DNA of 15,105 nt from CAYZZA01 sp964482685 (GCA_964482685.1 CAYZZA010000027.1:1-15105), one strand, 5' to 3'. Positions 6,489 through 14,495 are shown, numbered from the stretch's first letter. Translations and numbers: made by a program. The notes: a model not told the origin generated them from the letters alone.

Positions 6489-7724
6489 ATGACACGAGTA
6501 GTAATTACAGGAATGGGTGCAATCACGCCACTTGGAAATAGCGCAGAAGCTTTGTGGGATGGATTGAAACATGGACGAAACGGCATCCAAAAACTAACCA
6601 AATTTGATGGGTCACCTATTTCTATCCATGTAGCAGGTGAAGTGAGAGACTTTAAAGCTGCGGATTATATGGACCGTAAATTTGGAAAACGAATGGATGA
6701 ATTTTCTCAATATGGTGTGGCAGCCTCTCTAGAAGCACTGAAAAACAGTGGCCTAGACATGGAGAAAGAAGACGCCACACGCGTTGGAGTCATCGTTGGT
6801 TCTGGAATTGGTGGCTTGCATGCGATGCAGTCTCAAATCATTAAAATGCACGACAAAGGTGTAGACCGCATTGCGCCTGTCTTTGTTCCTATGGCCATTG
6901 GCAATATGGTTGCAGGAAACATCTCCATTGCTACAGGTGCCAAAGGAGTCAACATGTCCATTGTGACCGCATGTGCATCTGGAAACAACTCAATTGGGGA
7001 AGCCTTCCGAAGCATTAAAGACGGATACTCCGACGTGATGTTTGCCGGAGGTGCAGAAGCCAGCATCAATGAAATCGGAGTAGGTGGATTTGCGGCGTTA
7101 ACCGCTTTGTCCACATCCGAAGATCCAGATCGTGCTTCCATCCCATTTGACAAAGACCGTCACGGATTTGTGATGGGAGAAGGAGCCGGGGTGCTGGTTC
7201 TTGAAAGCCTAGAGCACGCACAGGCTCGTGGCGCAAACATACTTGCTGAAATTGTAGGCTACGGCGCAACGGCAGATAGTTTTCACATGACGGCGCCAAC
7301 ACCAGACGGAGACGGGGCTGCACGTGCCATGACTATTGCCATGAAAGAAGCGGGCATTACCCCTTCCGAAGTAGGCTACATCAATGCACACGGAACCAGT
7401 ACACCTGCAAACGATAGCGCAGAAACCGCTGCGATAAAAACAGCTCTAGGTGACGCAGCGTCTACTGTAGCCATCTCAAGCACAAAGAGCATGACTGGAC
7501 ACTTGTTAGGTGCCGCAGGGGCTCTAGAAGCGATTGCTTGTGTGAGAGCGTTACAAGAAGGCATCTTGCCTCCAACAATTGGTCTATCCGATCCAGACGA
7601 AGCCTGTGACTTGGATTACATTCCAGGCAAAGCCAGAGAGAAAAACATTCGCTATGCGTTGAACAATTCGCTTGGATTTGGTGGACACAATGCCGTTACG
7701 TGCTTTAAAAAGTGGGAGGAATAA
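6489..7724 (+). CDS. fabF: Beta-ketoacyl-ACP synthase II
   Basis: This 411-aa condensing enzyme elongates acyl-ACP with malonyl-ACP. The thiolase-fold triad is complete: Cys162 in VTACASGNNSIG, His301 in NAHGTSTPAND, His338 in KSMTGHLLGAAGALE, with Lys333 nearby. LNNSLGFGGHNAV (391-403) is the usual C-terminal motif. AGGAGG (6476-6481), overlapping the fabG stop, lies 7 nt before ATG 6489. It ends in Glu-Glu-stop, with those codons doubling as the accB ribosome binding site. FabF rather than FabB is inferred from length and the absence of a FabA partner. With fabH broken here, FabF is the only intact ketoacyl synthase in the window. Confidence 0.98.
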   Translation: MTRVVITGMGAITPLGNSAEALWDGLKHGRNGIQKLTKFDGSPISIHVAGEVRDFKAADYMDRKFGKRMDEFSQYGVAASLEALKNSGLDMEKEDATRVGVIVGSGIGGLHAMQSQIIKMHDKGVDRIAPVFVPMAIGNMVAGNISIATGAKGVNMSIVTACASGNNSIGEAFRSIKDGYSDVMFAGGAEASINEIGVGGFAALTALSTSEDPDRASIPFDKDRHGFVMGEGAGVLVLESLEHAQARGANILAEIVGYGATADSFHMTAPTPDGDGAARAMTIAMKEAGITPSEVGYINAHGTSTPANDSAETAAIKTALGDAASTVAISSTKSMTGHLLGAAGALEAIACVRALQEGILPPTIGLSDPDEACDLDYIPGKAREKNIRYALNNSLGFGGHNAVTCFKKWEE

Positions 7725-7726
7725 AC

Positions 7727-8245
7727 ATGGATTACGAACAATTACACGATCTGATTGAACAAGTGGATCAGTCTTCTCTTCGTGAGTTTGACCTTAAATA
7801 CGGAGATGTTGAAGTTCGTATGAGTAAAAACACGTCTCCTCTTCTCCCGCAACATCCAACACACTCAACAAAACAAGAAACAAGTGTACAAGAAGAGGCT
7901 AGCCAAGTAGAGCCTACACGTACTCCACAACAACAGCCAAGCAAAGGACCCGACGTACAAAACAAGGATGATTCTACTTCAGAAGAAGCTGTGCCTGAAA
8001 CAGGACACGTGGTGACTTCTCCTATTGTAGGGGTCGTCTACCTTTCCCCAGCTCCAGGCGAGCCTGTCTTTGTTCAAGAAGGCGACCGTGTGGCTGAAGG
8101 AGATACGTTGTGTATCGTTGAAGCCATGAAAGTAATGAACGAAATGAAAAGCGATGTAGCAGGAACCATAAAACGCGTAGTTGCGACAGATAAAACAGCT
8201 GTCGAATACAATCAACCTTTATTTATTATACAAACGGAGGAATAA
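7727..8245 (+). CDS. accB: Biotin carboxyl carrier protein of acetyl-CoA carboxylase
   Basis: This 172-aa protein carries the biotin that shuttles carboxyl groups from AccC to the AccA-AccD transferase. The N-terminal helix and strand (1-34) precede a disordered linker (about 35-92) rich in Gln, Thr, Pro, Ser and Glu. The C-terminal biotinyl domain (about 95-170) has Lys135 in the biotinylation motif EAMKVMNEM. SPAPGEPVF (107-115) corresponds to the thumb loop of bacterial AccB. The frame is open from GTG 7712, but GGAGG (7715-7719) fits ATG 7727 at 7-nt spacing and yields the standard MDYEQLHDLIEQ start. It starts 2 nt after the fabF stop and ends 2 nt before fabZ, so translational coupling is likely. 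Confidence 0.97.
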   Translation: MDYEQLHDLIEQVDQSSLREFDLKYGDVEVRMSKNTSPLLPQHPTHSTKQETSVQEEASQVEPTRTPQQQPSKGPDVQNKDDSTSEEAVPETGHVVTSPIVGVVYLSPAPGEPVFVQEGDRVAEGDTLCIVEAMKVMNEMKSDVAGTIKRVVATDKTAVEYNQPLFIIQTEE

Positions 8246-8247
8246 AC

Positions 8248-8679
8248 ATGACTGAAATGAATATCAAAGAAATCCAAGAATTGATCCCAAATCGTTACCC
8301 TATTTACTATATTGATAAAGTGACCGAATTGATCCCAGGTGAACACGTTACAGCGATTAAAAACGTCACTATCAACGAAGAATTTTTCCAAGGACACTTC
8401 CCGGGTGAACCGGTTATGCCAGGAGTATTGATTGTGGAAAGCTTGGCGCAAGCAGGCTCCATTCCGCTTTTGAAATTGGACCAATTTAAAAACCAAACCG
8501 CGTATTTAGGTGGATTGAACCACGTGAAATTCCGCAAAAAAGTAGTTCCAGGAGACCAATTGGTTTTAAAAGTAGACATTGTCAAACTTCGTGAATACGC
8601 TGGAATTGGAAAAGGCGTTGCGTACGTAGATGGGAAAAAAGTGTGTGAAGTAGAAATGACATTTATAATAGGAAGGTAG
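8248..8679 (+). CDS. fabZ: 3-hydroxyacyl-ACP dehydratase FabZ (FabN-type isomerase activity not excluded)
   Basis: This 143-aa hot-dog-fold enzyme dehydrates 3-hydroxyacyl-ACP. The motifs are IPNRYPIYYIDKV (13-25), GHFPGEPVMPGVLIVE (49-64) with catalytic His50 and Glu64, and KFRKKVVPGD. GGAGG (8236-8240) inside the end of accB precedes ATG 8248 by 7 nt. In enterococci a close relative, FabN, both dehydrates and isomerises to make unsaturated fatty acids. FabN and FabZ differ in strands of the hot-dog core that I cannot judge by eye. No FabM, FabA or desaturase is visible here, so the source of unsaturated acids is open. The dehydratase call is firm; FabZ rather than FabN is by operon position. 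Confidence 0.94.
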   Translation: MTEMNIKEIQELIPNRYPIYYIDKVTELIPGEHVTAIKNVTINEEFFQGHFPGEPVMPGVLIVESLAQAGSIPLLKLDQFKNQTAYLGGLNHVKFRKKVVPGDQLVLKVDIVKLREYAGIGKGVAYVDGKKVCEVEMTFIIGR

Positions 8680-8682
8680 ACT

Positions 8683-10080
8683 ATGTTTAAAAAAATACTG
8701 ATTGCAAATCGTGGAGAAATCGCATGCCGAATCATTCGAGCATGTAAAGAAATGGGTATTTTAACAGTAGCCGTTTACTCTGAAGAAGACCGAGATGCAC
8801 TTCACATGCAATTGGCAGATGAGGCAATTTGTATCGGACCAGCCACTGCGACAGAGTCGTATTTGAATATGCAAAACATTCTCAGTGCTGCTTTGTTGAC
8901 AAATGCGGAAGCCATCCATCCAGGATTTGGCTTCCTTTCTGAAAACAGCCGTTTCACCGAAATGTGTGAAGAATTAAACATTGTCTTTATCGGTCCAGAC
9001 AAACGAGTCATTGACCAAATGGGAAACAAAGCCAAAGCTCGCGAACTGATGAAGCAAGCCAATGTGCCGATTATCCCTGGAAGTGATGGATTCTTAACGG
9101 ACATTGAAGATGCCAAAGAAAAAGCCGCAGCTATTGGGTTTCCTGTGCTTTTAAAAGCAGCTTCTGGTGGGGGCGGAAAAGGCATGCGGGAAATCTATGC
9201 GTTAGAAGACGTACGAACCGCTTTCCTAGCTGCACAAGCCGAGGCTCAAGCAGCCTTTGGGGACGGGCGGATGTACCTTGAAAAAATCATTGCTCCTGCT
9301 AGACACATCGAAGTTCAGTTGCTCGCCGATCATTATGGAAATGTGATCCATTTAGGAGAGCGTGATTGTTCGTTGCAGCGCAACCACCAAAAAGTAATGG
9401 AAGAATCCCCTTCGCCAGCTCTTACGCAAGAACTGCGCGAAGAAATTGGGAAAACCGCTGTGCGAGCTGCTTCTTTCATCAAGTACCGCAATGCGGGAAC
9501 GGTTGAATTTTTATTAGACGAACACAATGACTTTTACTTTATGGAAATGAATACGCGTATCCAAGTAGAACACCCGATTACAGAAATGACAACTGGGATT
9601 GATTTGATTAAAGCCCAAATTGAGATTGCGTATGGACTGCCTCTCCAACTGGAACAAGCAGACGTGACGCTTTCTGGGCATGCTATGGAGTGTCGAATCA
9701 ATGCGGAAAATCCTTCCTTTAACTTTATTCCGTCCCCAGGAACGATTGATTTCCTTCTCCTTCCTTCCGGAGGTCCGGGTATTCGAGTGGACAGTGGGTT
9801 GTATCAAGGGTGCACGATTTCTTCCTATTATGACGCCATGGTCGCAAAGGTGATTGTGCATGGGCGAGACAGGGACGAAGCGATTGAAAAAATGAAACGT
9901 GCATTGGGAGAAATGGTGATTAGCGGGATTCACACAAACCAGTTTTTCCACCAAGCCCTCTTGGAAGACCCAGCCATTCAACAAGGTACGTACACCACCT
10001 TGTATTTAGAAAATGAGTTTATTCCGAGATGGAAAGAAACCGGCGATCATTCCTTTAAGAAACAAGGGTTTCGTCCATAG
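8683..10080 (+). CDS. accC: Acetyl-CoA carboxylase, biotin carboxylase subunit
   Basis: This 465-aa ATP-grasp enzyme carboxylates the biotin on AccB using ATP and bicarbonate. The N-terminal ILIANRGEIACRI, the glycine-rich ATP loop SGGGGKGMRE (161-170), HIEVQLLAD (208-216), Glu288 and Arg292 in MEMNTRIQVEHP, and Arg338 in MECRINAE are all present at E. coli-like positions. The C-terminus is slightly longer than the roughly 450 aa usual for AccC, with a basic tail ending FKKQGFRP. GGAAGG (8671-8676), in the last codons of fabZ, precedes ATG 8683 by 6 nt. No C-terminal carboxyltransferase or biotinyl domain is fused, so it is not a pyruvate or propionyl-CoA carboxylase. Confidence 0.98.
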   Translation: MFKKILIANRGEIACRIIRACKEMGILTVAVYSEEDRDALHMQLADEAICIGPATATESYLNMQNILSAALLTNAEAIHPGFGFLSENSRFTEMCEELNIVFIGPDKRVIDQMGNKAKARELMKQANVPIIPGSDGFLTDIEDAKEKAAAIGFPVLLKAASGGGGKGMREIYALEDVRTAFLAAQAEAQAAFGDGRMYLEKIIAPARHIEVQLLADHYGNVIHLGERDCSLQRNHQKVMEESPSPALTQELREEIGKTAVRAASFIKYRNAGTVEFLLDEHNDFYFMEMNTRIQVEHPITEMTTGIDLIKAQIEIAYGLPLQLEQADVTLSGHAMECRINAENPSFNFIPSPGTIDFLLLPSGGPGIRVDSGLYQGCTISSYYDAMVAKVIVHGRDRDEAIEKMKRALGEMVISGIHTNQFFHQALLEDPAIQQGTYTTLYLENEFIPRWKETGDHSFKKQGFRP

Positions 10081-10132
10081 AACAGATCGTTCAAAAGAGT
10101 GAATCACAGGAAAGAAAAAGGGGGGGAAGCGT

Positions 10133-10984
10133 GTGCGTCTGTTTAAAAAACGAGAGTACATTCCCTTAGGTGCCAGCAAAGAAAAGACCACAGACATACA
10201 GTCTTTTTCTACAGTACCAGACGGGATGTTTAAACAATGTCCAAATTGTAAAAAAGCCATTTATTACAAAGAACTTGAAGGAAATAAAATTTGTCCAGAA
10301 TGTGCGTACGCCTTTCGCGTCACCGCGCAAGAACGATTGTTGTTGACCGTGGATGATGCTTCGTTTGAAGAATGGGACGAAGAGGTGGTGTCTGTGAACA
10401 CGCTTGATTTTCCAGGCTACACAGAAAAGATTCAAAAAACACAAATTTCGTCTGGTCTTCGCGAAGCCATTGTGACAGGAAAAGCCTTGATTGGCGGAGC
10501 ACCTGTTGCGATTGGAATCATGGATTCGCATTTTATCATGGGCAGTATGGGCCAAGCGGTCGGAGAAAAAGTGACACGCTTGTTTGAACAAGCCACAAAA
10601 GAGCGCTTGCCGGTCGTTTTATTCACCTGCTCAGGTGGGGCGCGCATGCAAGAAGGGATTTTGTCTTTGATGCAAATGGCCAAGACAAGTGGAGCTATCA
10701 GCCGCCATAGTGACGAAGGGCTTTTATACGTGACCGTCTTGACAGATCCAACAACTGGAGGCGTGACCGCCAGTTTTGCGATGCAAGGAGACATTATTTT
10801 ATCAGAGCCTCGTGCGCTGGTTGGGTTTGCCGGGCGTCGTGTGATTGAAGCGACAATCAAAGAAGTGTTGCCAAGTGATTTTCAGCAAGCTGAAACGGTA
10901 CTTAAAAATGGGTTTATTGACAAAATTGTGCCACGAACAGAACTCAAACAGACGTTGGCCACGATTTTACAGTTGCATCGTTAA
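10133..10984 (+). CDS. accD: Acetyl-CoA carboxylase carboxyltransferase subunit beta
   Basis: This 283-aa protein pairs with AccA to transfer the carboxyl group from biotin to acetyl-CoA. A four-Cys zinc ribbon is clear: Cys36, Cys39, Cys54 and Cys57 (CPNC...CPEC). The crotonase-fold core carries FTCSGGARMQEG (164-175), TDPTTGGVTASFA (204-216) and GFAGRRVIE (231-239). The start is GTG at 10133, giving MRLFKKREY; a run of seven G (10120-10126) ends 6 nt upstream. No ATG lies nearby in frame before the zinc ribbon except Met32, which would cut into that domain. A 52-nt gap separates it from accC. Confidence 0.97.
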   Translation: MRLFKKREYIPLGASKEKTTDIQSFSTVPDGMFKQCPNCKKAIYYKELEGNKICPECAYAFRVTAQERLLLTVDDASFEEWDEEVVSVNTLDFPGYTEKIQKTQISSGLREAIVTGKALIGGAPVAIGIMDSHFIMGSMGQAVGEKVTRLFEQATKERLPVVLFTCSGGARMQEGILSLMQMAKTSGAISRHSDEGLLYVTVLTDPTTGGVTASFAMQGDIILSEPRALVGFAGRRVIEATIKEVLPSDFQQAETVLKNGFIDKIVPRTELKQTLATILQLHR

Positions 10985-11041
10985 GTGTTTGGGGTATAGT
11001 CAAGAAAGAAACGTGGCATAAAAAGATAGAAGGTGTAAACA

Positions 11042-11824
11042 ATGACAGAAGCAATGGATATAGTTCTGAAAGCGCGCGACATCAATCGGTTGTCGGTACT
11101 TGAATTAACCGACACGCTCTTTGATCACTTCCTGGAATTTCACGGCGATCGAAACGTAAAGGATGATGCGGCGATTGTAGGCGGGATTGCGTCTTTTGAA
11201 GGCATCCCAGTCACCGTAATCGGCAACCAAAAAGGCAAAAACATTCAGGAAAACATTCAACGAAATTTTGGCTCTCCGCATCCGGAAGGGTACCGAAAAG
11301 CGTATCGATTGATGCAGCAAGCTGAAAAGTTTAACCGCCCCATTGTGACTTTCGTCAACACGTCAGGGGCATATTGTGGAGTGGAAGCCGAACAACGAGG
11401 CCAAGGTGAAGCGATTGCGCGAAACTTATTGTTGATGAGTCAATTAAAAGTGCCAATTCTTTCATTTATTATGGGAGAAGGAGGAAGCGGTGGGGCTCTT
11501 GCGTTAGCCGTTGGCAATGAAGTGTGGATGATGGAAAACGCAATTTATTCAGTGCTTTCTCCTGAAGGCTTTGCCTCGATTCTCTGGAAAGATCCAACAC
11601 GCTCCAGAGAGGCTGCCGAAGTCATGAAACTGACCGCCCATGATTTGAAAGAACTAAAGGTTATCGACGGCATCGTGTCGGAAACAGATGAATTTGGCAC
11701 TCAAACAAAAGAGAAAGCATTAGAAGAAATCAGAAACCGCCTGCATCTTTTTTTGACCGACGCAACCAAGAAAGACCCACAACAATTGGTCGCAGAACGG
11801 TATGCACGATTTCGTGCTTTTTAA
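11042..11824 (+). CDS. accA: Acetyl-CoA carboxylase carboxyltransferase subunit alpha
   Basis: This 260-aa partner of AccD binds carboxybiotin in the transferase. Recognisable segments are LEFHGDR (31-37), the NQKGKNIQENIQRNFGSPHP stretch (62-81), FVNTSGAYCGVEAEQRGQGEAIA (104-126), GEGGSGGALALAVG (145-158) and YSVLSPEGFASILWKD (169-184). It is about 60 residues shorter at the N-terminus than E. coli AccA; short forms are usual in Lactobacillales, so this is not a truncation. AGAAGGTG (11028-11035) lies 6 nt before ATG 11042. It starts 57 nt after accD and is the last gene of the operon, followed directly by a strong terminator. Confidence 0.97.
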   Translation: MTEAMDIVLKARDINRLSVLELTDTLFDHFLEFHGDRNVKDDAAIVGGIASFEGIPVTVIGNQKGKNIQENIQRNFGSPHPEGYRKAYRLMQQAEKFNRPIVTFVNTSGAYCGVEAEQRGQGEAIARNLLLMSQLKVPILSFIMGEGGSGGALALAVGNEVWMMENAIYSVLSPEGFASILWKDPTRSREAAEVMKLTAHDLKELKVIDGIVSETDEFGTQTKEKALEEIRNRLHLFLTDATKKDPQQLVAERYARFRAF

Positions 11825-11888
11825 AAAAACAGAAGAATCAAAGAGATGGAAACCACCCCTTCTTCCCTTTGACTCTTCTGTTTTTTTA
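11823..11888 (+). terminator. Strong intrinsic terminator closing the fab/acc operon
   Basis: The arms 11823-11843 and 11867-11887 are complementary over 20 of 21 positions, with a single A/C mismatch. They have AAAAAAACAGAAGA on the left and TCTTCTGTTTTTTT on the right, and a small inner GGAA/TTCC helix in the loop. The 3' arm ends in seven T. The A-run on the left makes it potentially bidirectional. Confidence 0.93.
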
Positions 11889-11895
11889 TAATCAT

Positions 11896-11914
11896 TCAAG
11901 TATGGATTACTTGA
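11896..11914. repeat. Inverted repeat TCAAGTA-N5-TACTTGA, possible operator
   Basis: A perfect 7-bp inverted repeat with a 5-nt spacer (TGGAT) lies just past the operon terminator and about 70 nt upstream of the predicted TPR-gene promoter. It has no T-run, so it is not a terminator. It could be a protein-binding palindrome, but I do not recognise the site. Confidence 0.35.
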
Positions 11915-11984
11915 GTAGACCTCTCTAAGTTAGCAGAGATAAATAGAAGAGGTATTGGTTGTGTGCACAGGGAAGGGATGCGTG

Positions 11985-11993
11985 TGGTACACT
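11985..11993 (+). promoter_or_regulatory. Probable extended -10 promoter of the TPR gene
   Basis: TGG-TACACT is an extended -10 (TGn) followed by a 4-of-6 hexamer. No good -35 sits 17 nt upstream, as is common for extended -10 promoters. Transcription from near 12000 would give a leader of about 22 nt holding the AGGGG ribosome binding site. Confidence 0.5.
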
Positions 11994-12021
11994 AAAAGAA
12001 ACAAACGATAGGGGTTCTGAC

Positions 12022-12963
12022 ATGGGAAATTCGATTCCTTTTCCTAAAAACTACACCATGTATGTCTTACAAGCTGTTCGGTTTCTTGAAACAGGGTTTA
12101 TTGAAGAGGCAGAACAGGCCATTGAAAATGCGTATGCGATAGAACAAACACGTACAGCGATTATTTTATACGCAACGATTCTTGCGGAACAAGGAAAAAT
12201 AGACAAGGCACATAGCTTGGCAGAAAAACATCAAGATGTGTTTGAAGAGACACCAGAACATCAGCTGTTTTATCTTACCCTTTTAAAAAAACAGCAGCTT
12301 TTTCTTCAAGCAGAAACACTCATGAAAAAGTGGGAAACACACCAGCCCGCGTTGAAAGAAAGTGCGGGGTGGATAGAACTGGCCCACACTCTTTCTACTG
12401 AAAAAGACGCATACGAACACGAACAACGCCAACAACAAAAAAAGCGAGTCGAAAACTTCCAGAAATTAGGAGAGTTTAACCGCGAACAACAAATGAGTCT
12501 GCTTCAAGAGGCCTCGCATATTCCACGCCGTCTATTCCAGCAAATCGCTCGTTCGTTATTGGTGCATCCTTATGTAGCCAATGAGTCGCGCACGATTTTG
12601 CTGCATATCTTGCGCGAACAAGGTGCAACCGGTTCGTTCCAGATGTTGTGGTTTGATGAAATCAAAGAAGTCAAGCCACAGACGTTGGAACCATTGGATG
12701 AGATGACCTTATTCAAACAGGTGCACACTCTCTTAGAAGAACAGCTAGAAAAAAACCCGTCTTTATTGGCCATGATTCAACAAGAAGTAGACCGCCATCT
12801 TTTACGTGTGTATCCCTTTTTAGAAGAGGTCATCACGGATCCAGTTGAGTGGACCTCTTATTACTTAGCTGCGTACTATGGAGAAGTCGCAATAGAAGAA
12901 GGCCGTTTGTCCGCGTCGATGAAAGCGTGGTTTGACCAATTAACGCGTGAACCAGAAGCGTAG
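12022..12963 (+). CDS. TPR-like helical protein of unknown function
   Basis: This 313-aa soluble, almost entirely helical protein has no signal peptide or membrane segment. Residues about 10-105 form successive helix pairs with tetratricopeptide-like spacing (for example FIEEAEQAIENAYAI, TAIILYATILAEQGKIDKAHSLAEK and LFYLTLLKKQQLFLQAETLM). A Gln/Lys/Glu-rich charged stretch follows at about 127-146, then further helices to the end. It is probably a scaffold or adaptor, but no partner can be named. TPR proteins near tig or clpX occur in other Lactobacillales, which is recalled rather than checked. The open frame extends up to GTG 11959, crossing the predicted promoter. AGGGG (12010-12014) lies 7 nt before ATG 12022, which I take as the start. 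It is a separate unit between the fab operon terminator and the tig promoter. Confidence 0.8.
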   Translation: MGNSIPFPKNYTMYVLQAVRFLETGFIEEAEQAIENAYAIEQTRTAIILYATILAEQGKIDKAHSLAEKHQDVFEETPEHQLFYLTLLKKQQLFLQAETLMKKWETHQPALKESAGWIELAHTLSTEKDAYEHEQRQQQKKRVENFQKLGEFNREQQMSLLQEASHIPRRLFQQIARSLLVHPYVANESRTILLHILREQGATGSFQMLWFDEIKEVKPQTLEPLDEMTLFKQVHTLLEEQLEKNPSLLAMIQQEVDRHLLRVYPFLEEVITDPVEWTSYYLAAYYGEVAIEEGRLSASMKAWFDQLTREPEA

Positions 12964-12986
12964 AATGGCAAAACCGGATTTGTTGG

Positions 12987-13015
12987 TTTACAATTGGTTT
13001 TATGTGGTGTAAAAT
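12987..13015 (+). promoter_or_regulatory. Promoter of tig
   Basis: TTTACA (12987-12992), a 17-nt spacer and TAAAAT (13010-13015) give 5 of 6 matches at each hexamer. The predicted start near 13022 leaves a leader of about 49 nt with GGAGGT (13059-13064) before tig. No CtsR or CIRCE heat-shock operator is visible. Confidence 0.85.
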
Positions 13016-13070
13016 AATTAGGTGTGTAAATGAGAAAGTTTAAGAAACAATAACATTCGGAGGTAATAAA

Positions 13071-14384
13071 ATGTCAGTCAAATGGGAAAAAACAGGTGCA
13101 TCCACGGGTACGTTGGAATTCACAATCACAAAAGAAGAAATTAAAACAGGATTGGATGCAGCTTTTAACAAAGCAAGACAAAACATTAGCGTGCCAGGTT
13201 TCCGTAAAGGAAAAATATCCCGTCAAGTGTTTAACTCTATGTATGGAGAATCCGCACTTTTTGAAGACGCATTGAACGAAGTACTTCCAGAAGTATACAG
13301 CAAAGCGGTAGACGAAGCAGGGATTGATCCAGTGGGTCGTCCAGACATTGATGTGAAATCAATGGAAGAAGGACAAGACTGGGAAATCGTCGCTACAGTT
13401 CCCGTAAAACCTGAGGTTACATTGGGTCAATACAAAGAGCTAGATGTGACAAAACAAGAACGCAACGTGTCAGATGAAGAAGTAGACGCCAATCTTGAAA
13501 GCAAGCGTGAGCAACATGCAGAAATGGTTCTAAAAGAGTCTGCCGCAGAAAATGGCGATACCGTTGTGATTGACTATGAAGGATCTGTCGACGGTGTTCC
13601 TTTTGATGGTGGAAAAGCAGAAAACCACTCTCTAGAGCTGGGATCAAACTCCTTCATCCCAGGATTCGAATCAGGTTTAGTTGGCGTAGAACCAGGTGAA
13701 GAAAGAGACGTAACCGTTACATTCCCTGAAGAGTACCAAGCAGAGGAATTAGCTGGAAAAGAAGCAGTCTTTAAAGTAAAAGTACATGAAATCAAAGCAA
13801 AAGCTTTGCCAGAACTAGACGATGAATTCGCAAAAGACATCGACGAAGAAGTCGACACACTTGCAGAATTAAAAGAAAAAGTACGCAAACAACTAGAAGA
13901 AGGCCGAGAAGCTGCAGCCACTGAAGCAGTGGAAGATGAAGCCATTCGTAAAGCAGTGGAAAATGCTGAAATCGAAGACATTCCTGGAGACATGATTCAC
14001 GATGAAACACACCGTCAAATGGACGTGTTCTTGAACAACATGGAAAAACAAGGCATTTCCCCTGAGTTGTACTACCAGTTGACAGGAACCAAAGAAGCAG
14101 ATCTTCACAAACAAATGGAAGGCGAAGCAGAATTCCGTGTCCGCACGAATCTTGTCCTTGAAGCCATTGTAGAAGAAGAAAAAGTAGACGCAACAGAAGA
14201 AGAAATTACAGAAGAAGTAAAATCTTTGGCCCAAGAATACGGCATGGAAGAATCAGCTGTACGCGGAGCCCTATCAAAAGACATGTTGATCCATGACATT
14301 CGTTTGAAAAAAGCAATCGACTTAATTACAACAAGCGCAAAAGAAACACTTGAACCTGAAACAGACGCAACCGAAGAAAAATAA
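13071..14384 (+). CDS. tig: Trigger factor (ribosome-associated chaperone, FKBP-type PPIase)
   Basis: This 437-aa chaperone binds nascent chains at the ribosome exit tunnel and has prolyl isomerase activity. The N-terminal ribosome-binding domain (about 1-115) includes the ribosome-contact loop PGFRKGK (42-48). The FKBP-type PPIase domain (about 160-242) has YEGSVDGVPFDGG and FIPGFESGLVGVEPGE. The C-terminal helical chaperone arms run to about 425, then a short acidic tail. Length is normal for the family. GGAGGT (13059-13064) lies 6 nt before ATG 13071. It is flanked by its own promoter and terminator, with clpX downstream, a common pairing of tig with protease genes. Confidence 0.98.
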   Translation: MSVKWEKTGASTGTLEFTITKEEIKTGLDAAFNKARQNISVPGFRKGKISRQVFNSMYGESALFEDALNEVLPEVYSKAVDEAGIDPVGRPDIDVKSMEEGQDWEIVATVPVKPEVTLGQYKELDVTKQERNVSDEEVDANLESKREQHAEMVLKESAAENGDTVVIDYEGSVDGVPFDGGKAENHSLELGSNSFIPGFESGLVGVEPGEERDVTVTFPEEYQAEELAGKEAVFKVKVHEIKAKALPELDDEFAKDIDEEVDTLAELKEKVRKQLEEGREAAATEAVEDEAIRKAVENAEIEDIPGDMIHDETHRQMDVFLNNMEKQGISPELYYQLTGTKEADLHKQMEGEAEFRVRTNLVLEAIVEEEKVDATEEEITEEVKSLAQEYGMEESAVRGALSKDMLIHDIRLKKAIDLITTSAKETLEPETDATEEK

Positions 14385-14418
14385 GTGGTTCCAGCTTATG
14401 AAGGCCAATTGAAGGCAG

Positions 14419-14455
14419 GAAAGAAGAACTTCTGAAAACTGAAGTTCTTCTTTTT
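14419..14455 (+). terminator. Intrinsic terminator after tig
   Basis: AAGAAGAACTTC (14421-14432) pairs with GAAGTTCTTCTT (14441-14452) around the 8-nt loop TGAAAACT, followed by T-rich sequence. It separates tig from clpX, although partial read-through is possible because no strong clpX promoter is visible in the 40 nt that follow. Confidence 0.88.
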
Positions 14456-14495
14456 ATAAGGATAAATAAATTTTAAAAGTAGAGGTGAGCTACAA

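Noticed and set aside
10985..11041. Possible internal promoter between accD and accA (TGG-CATAAA)
   Set aside because: The hexamer is poor and lacks a -35. The gap is better read as an ordinary spacer in the operon.
11042..11824. AccA as an N-terminally truncated gene
   Set aside because: Short AccA proteins are normal in Lactobacillales, and the ribosome binding site and start are well placed.
13574..14299. Long minus-strand open frames over tig
   Set aside because: They are low-complexity shadows (Ser/Phe/Leu-rich) of the acidic tig codons, with no initiation signals.
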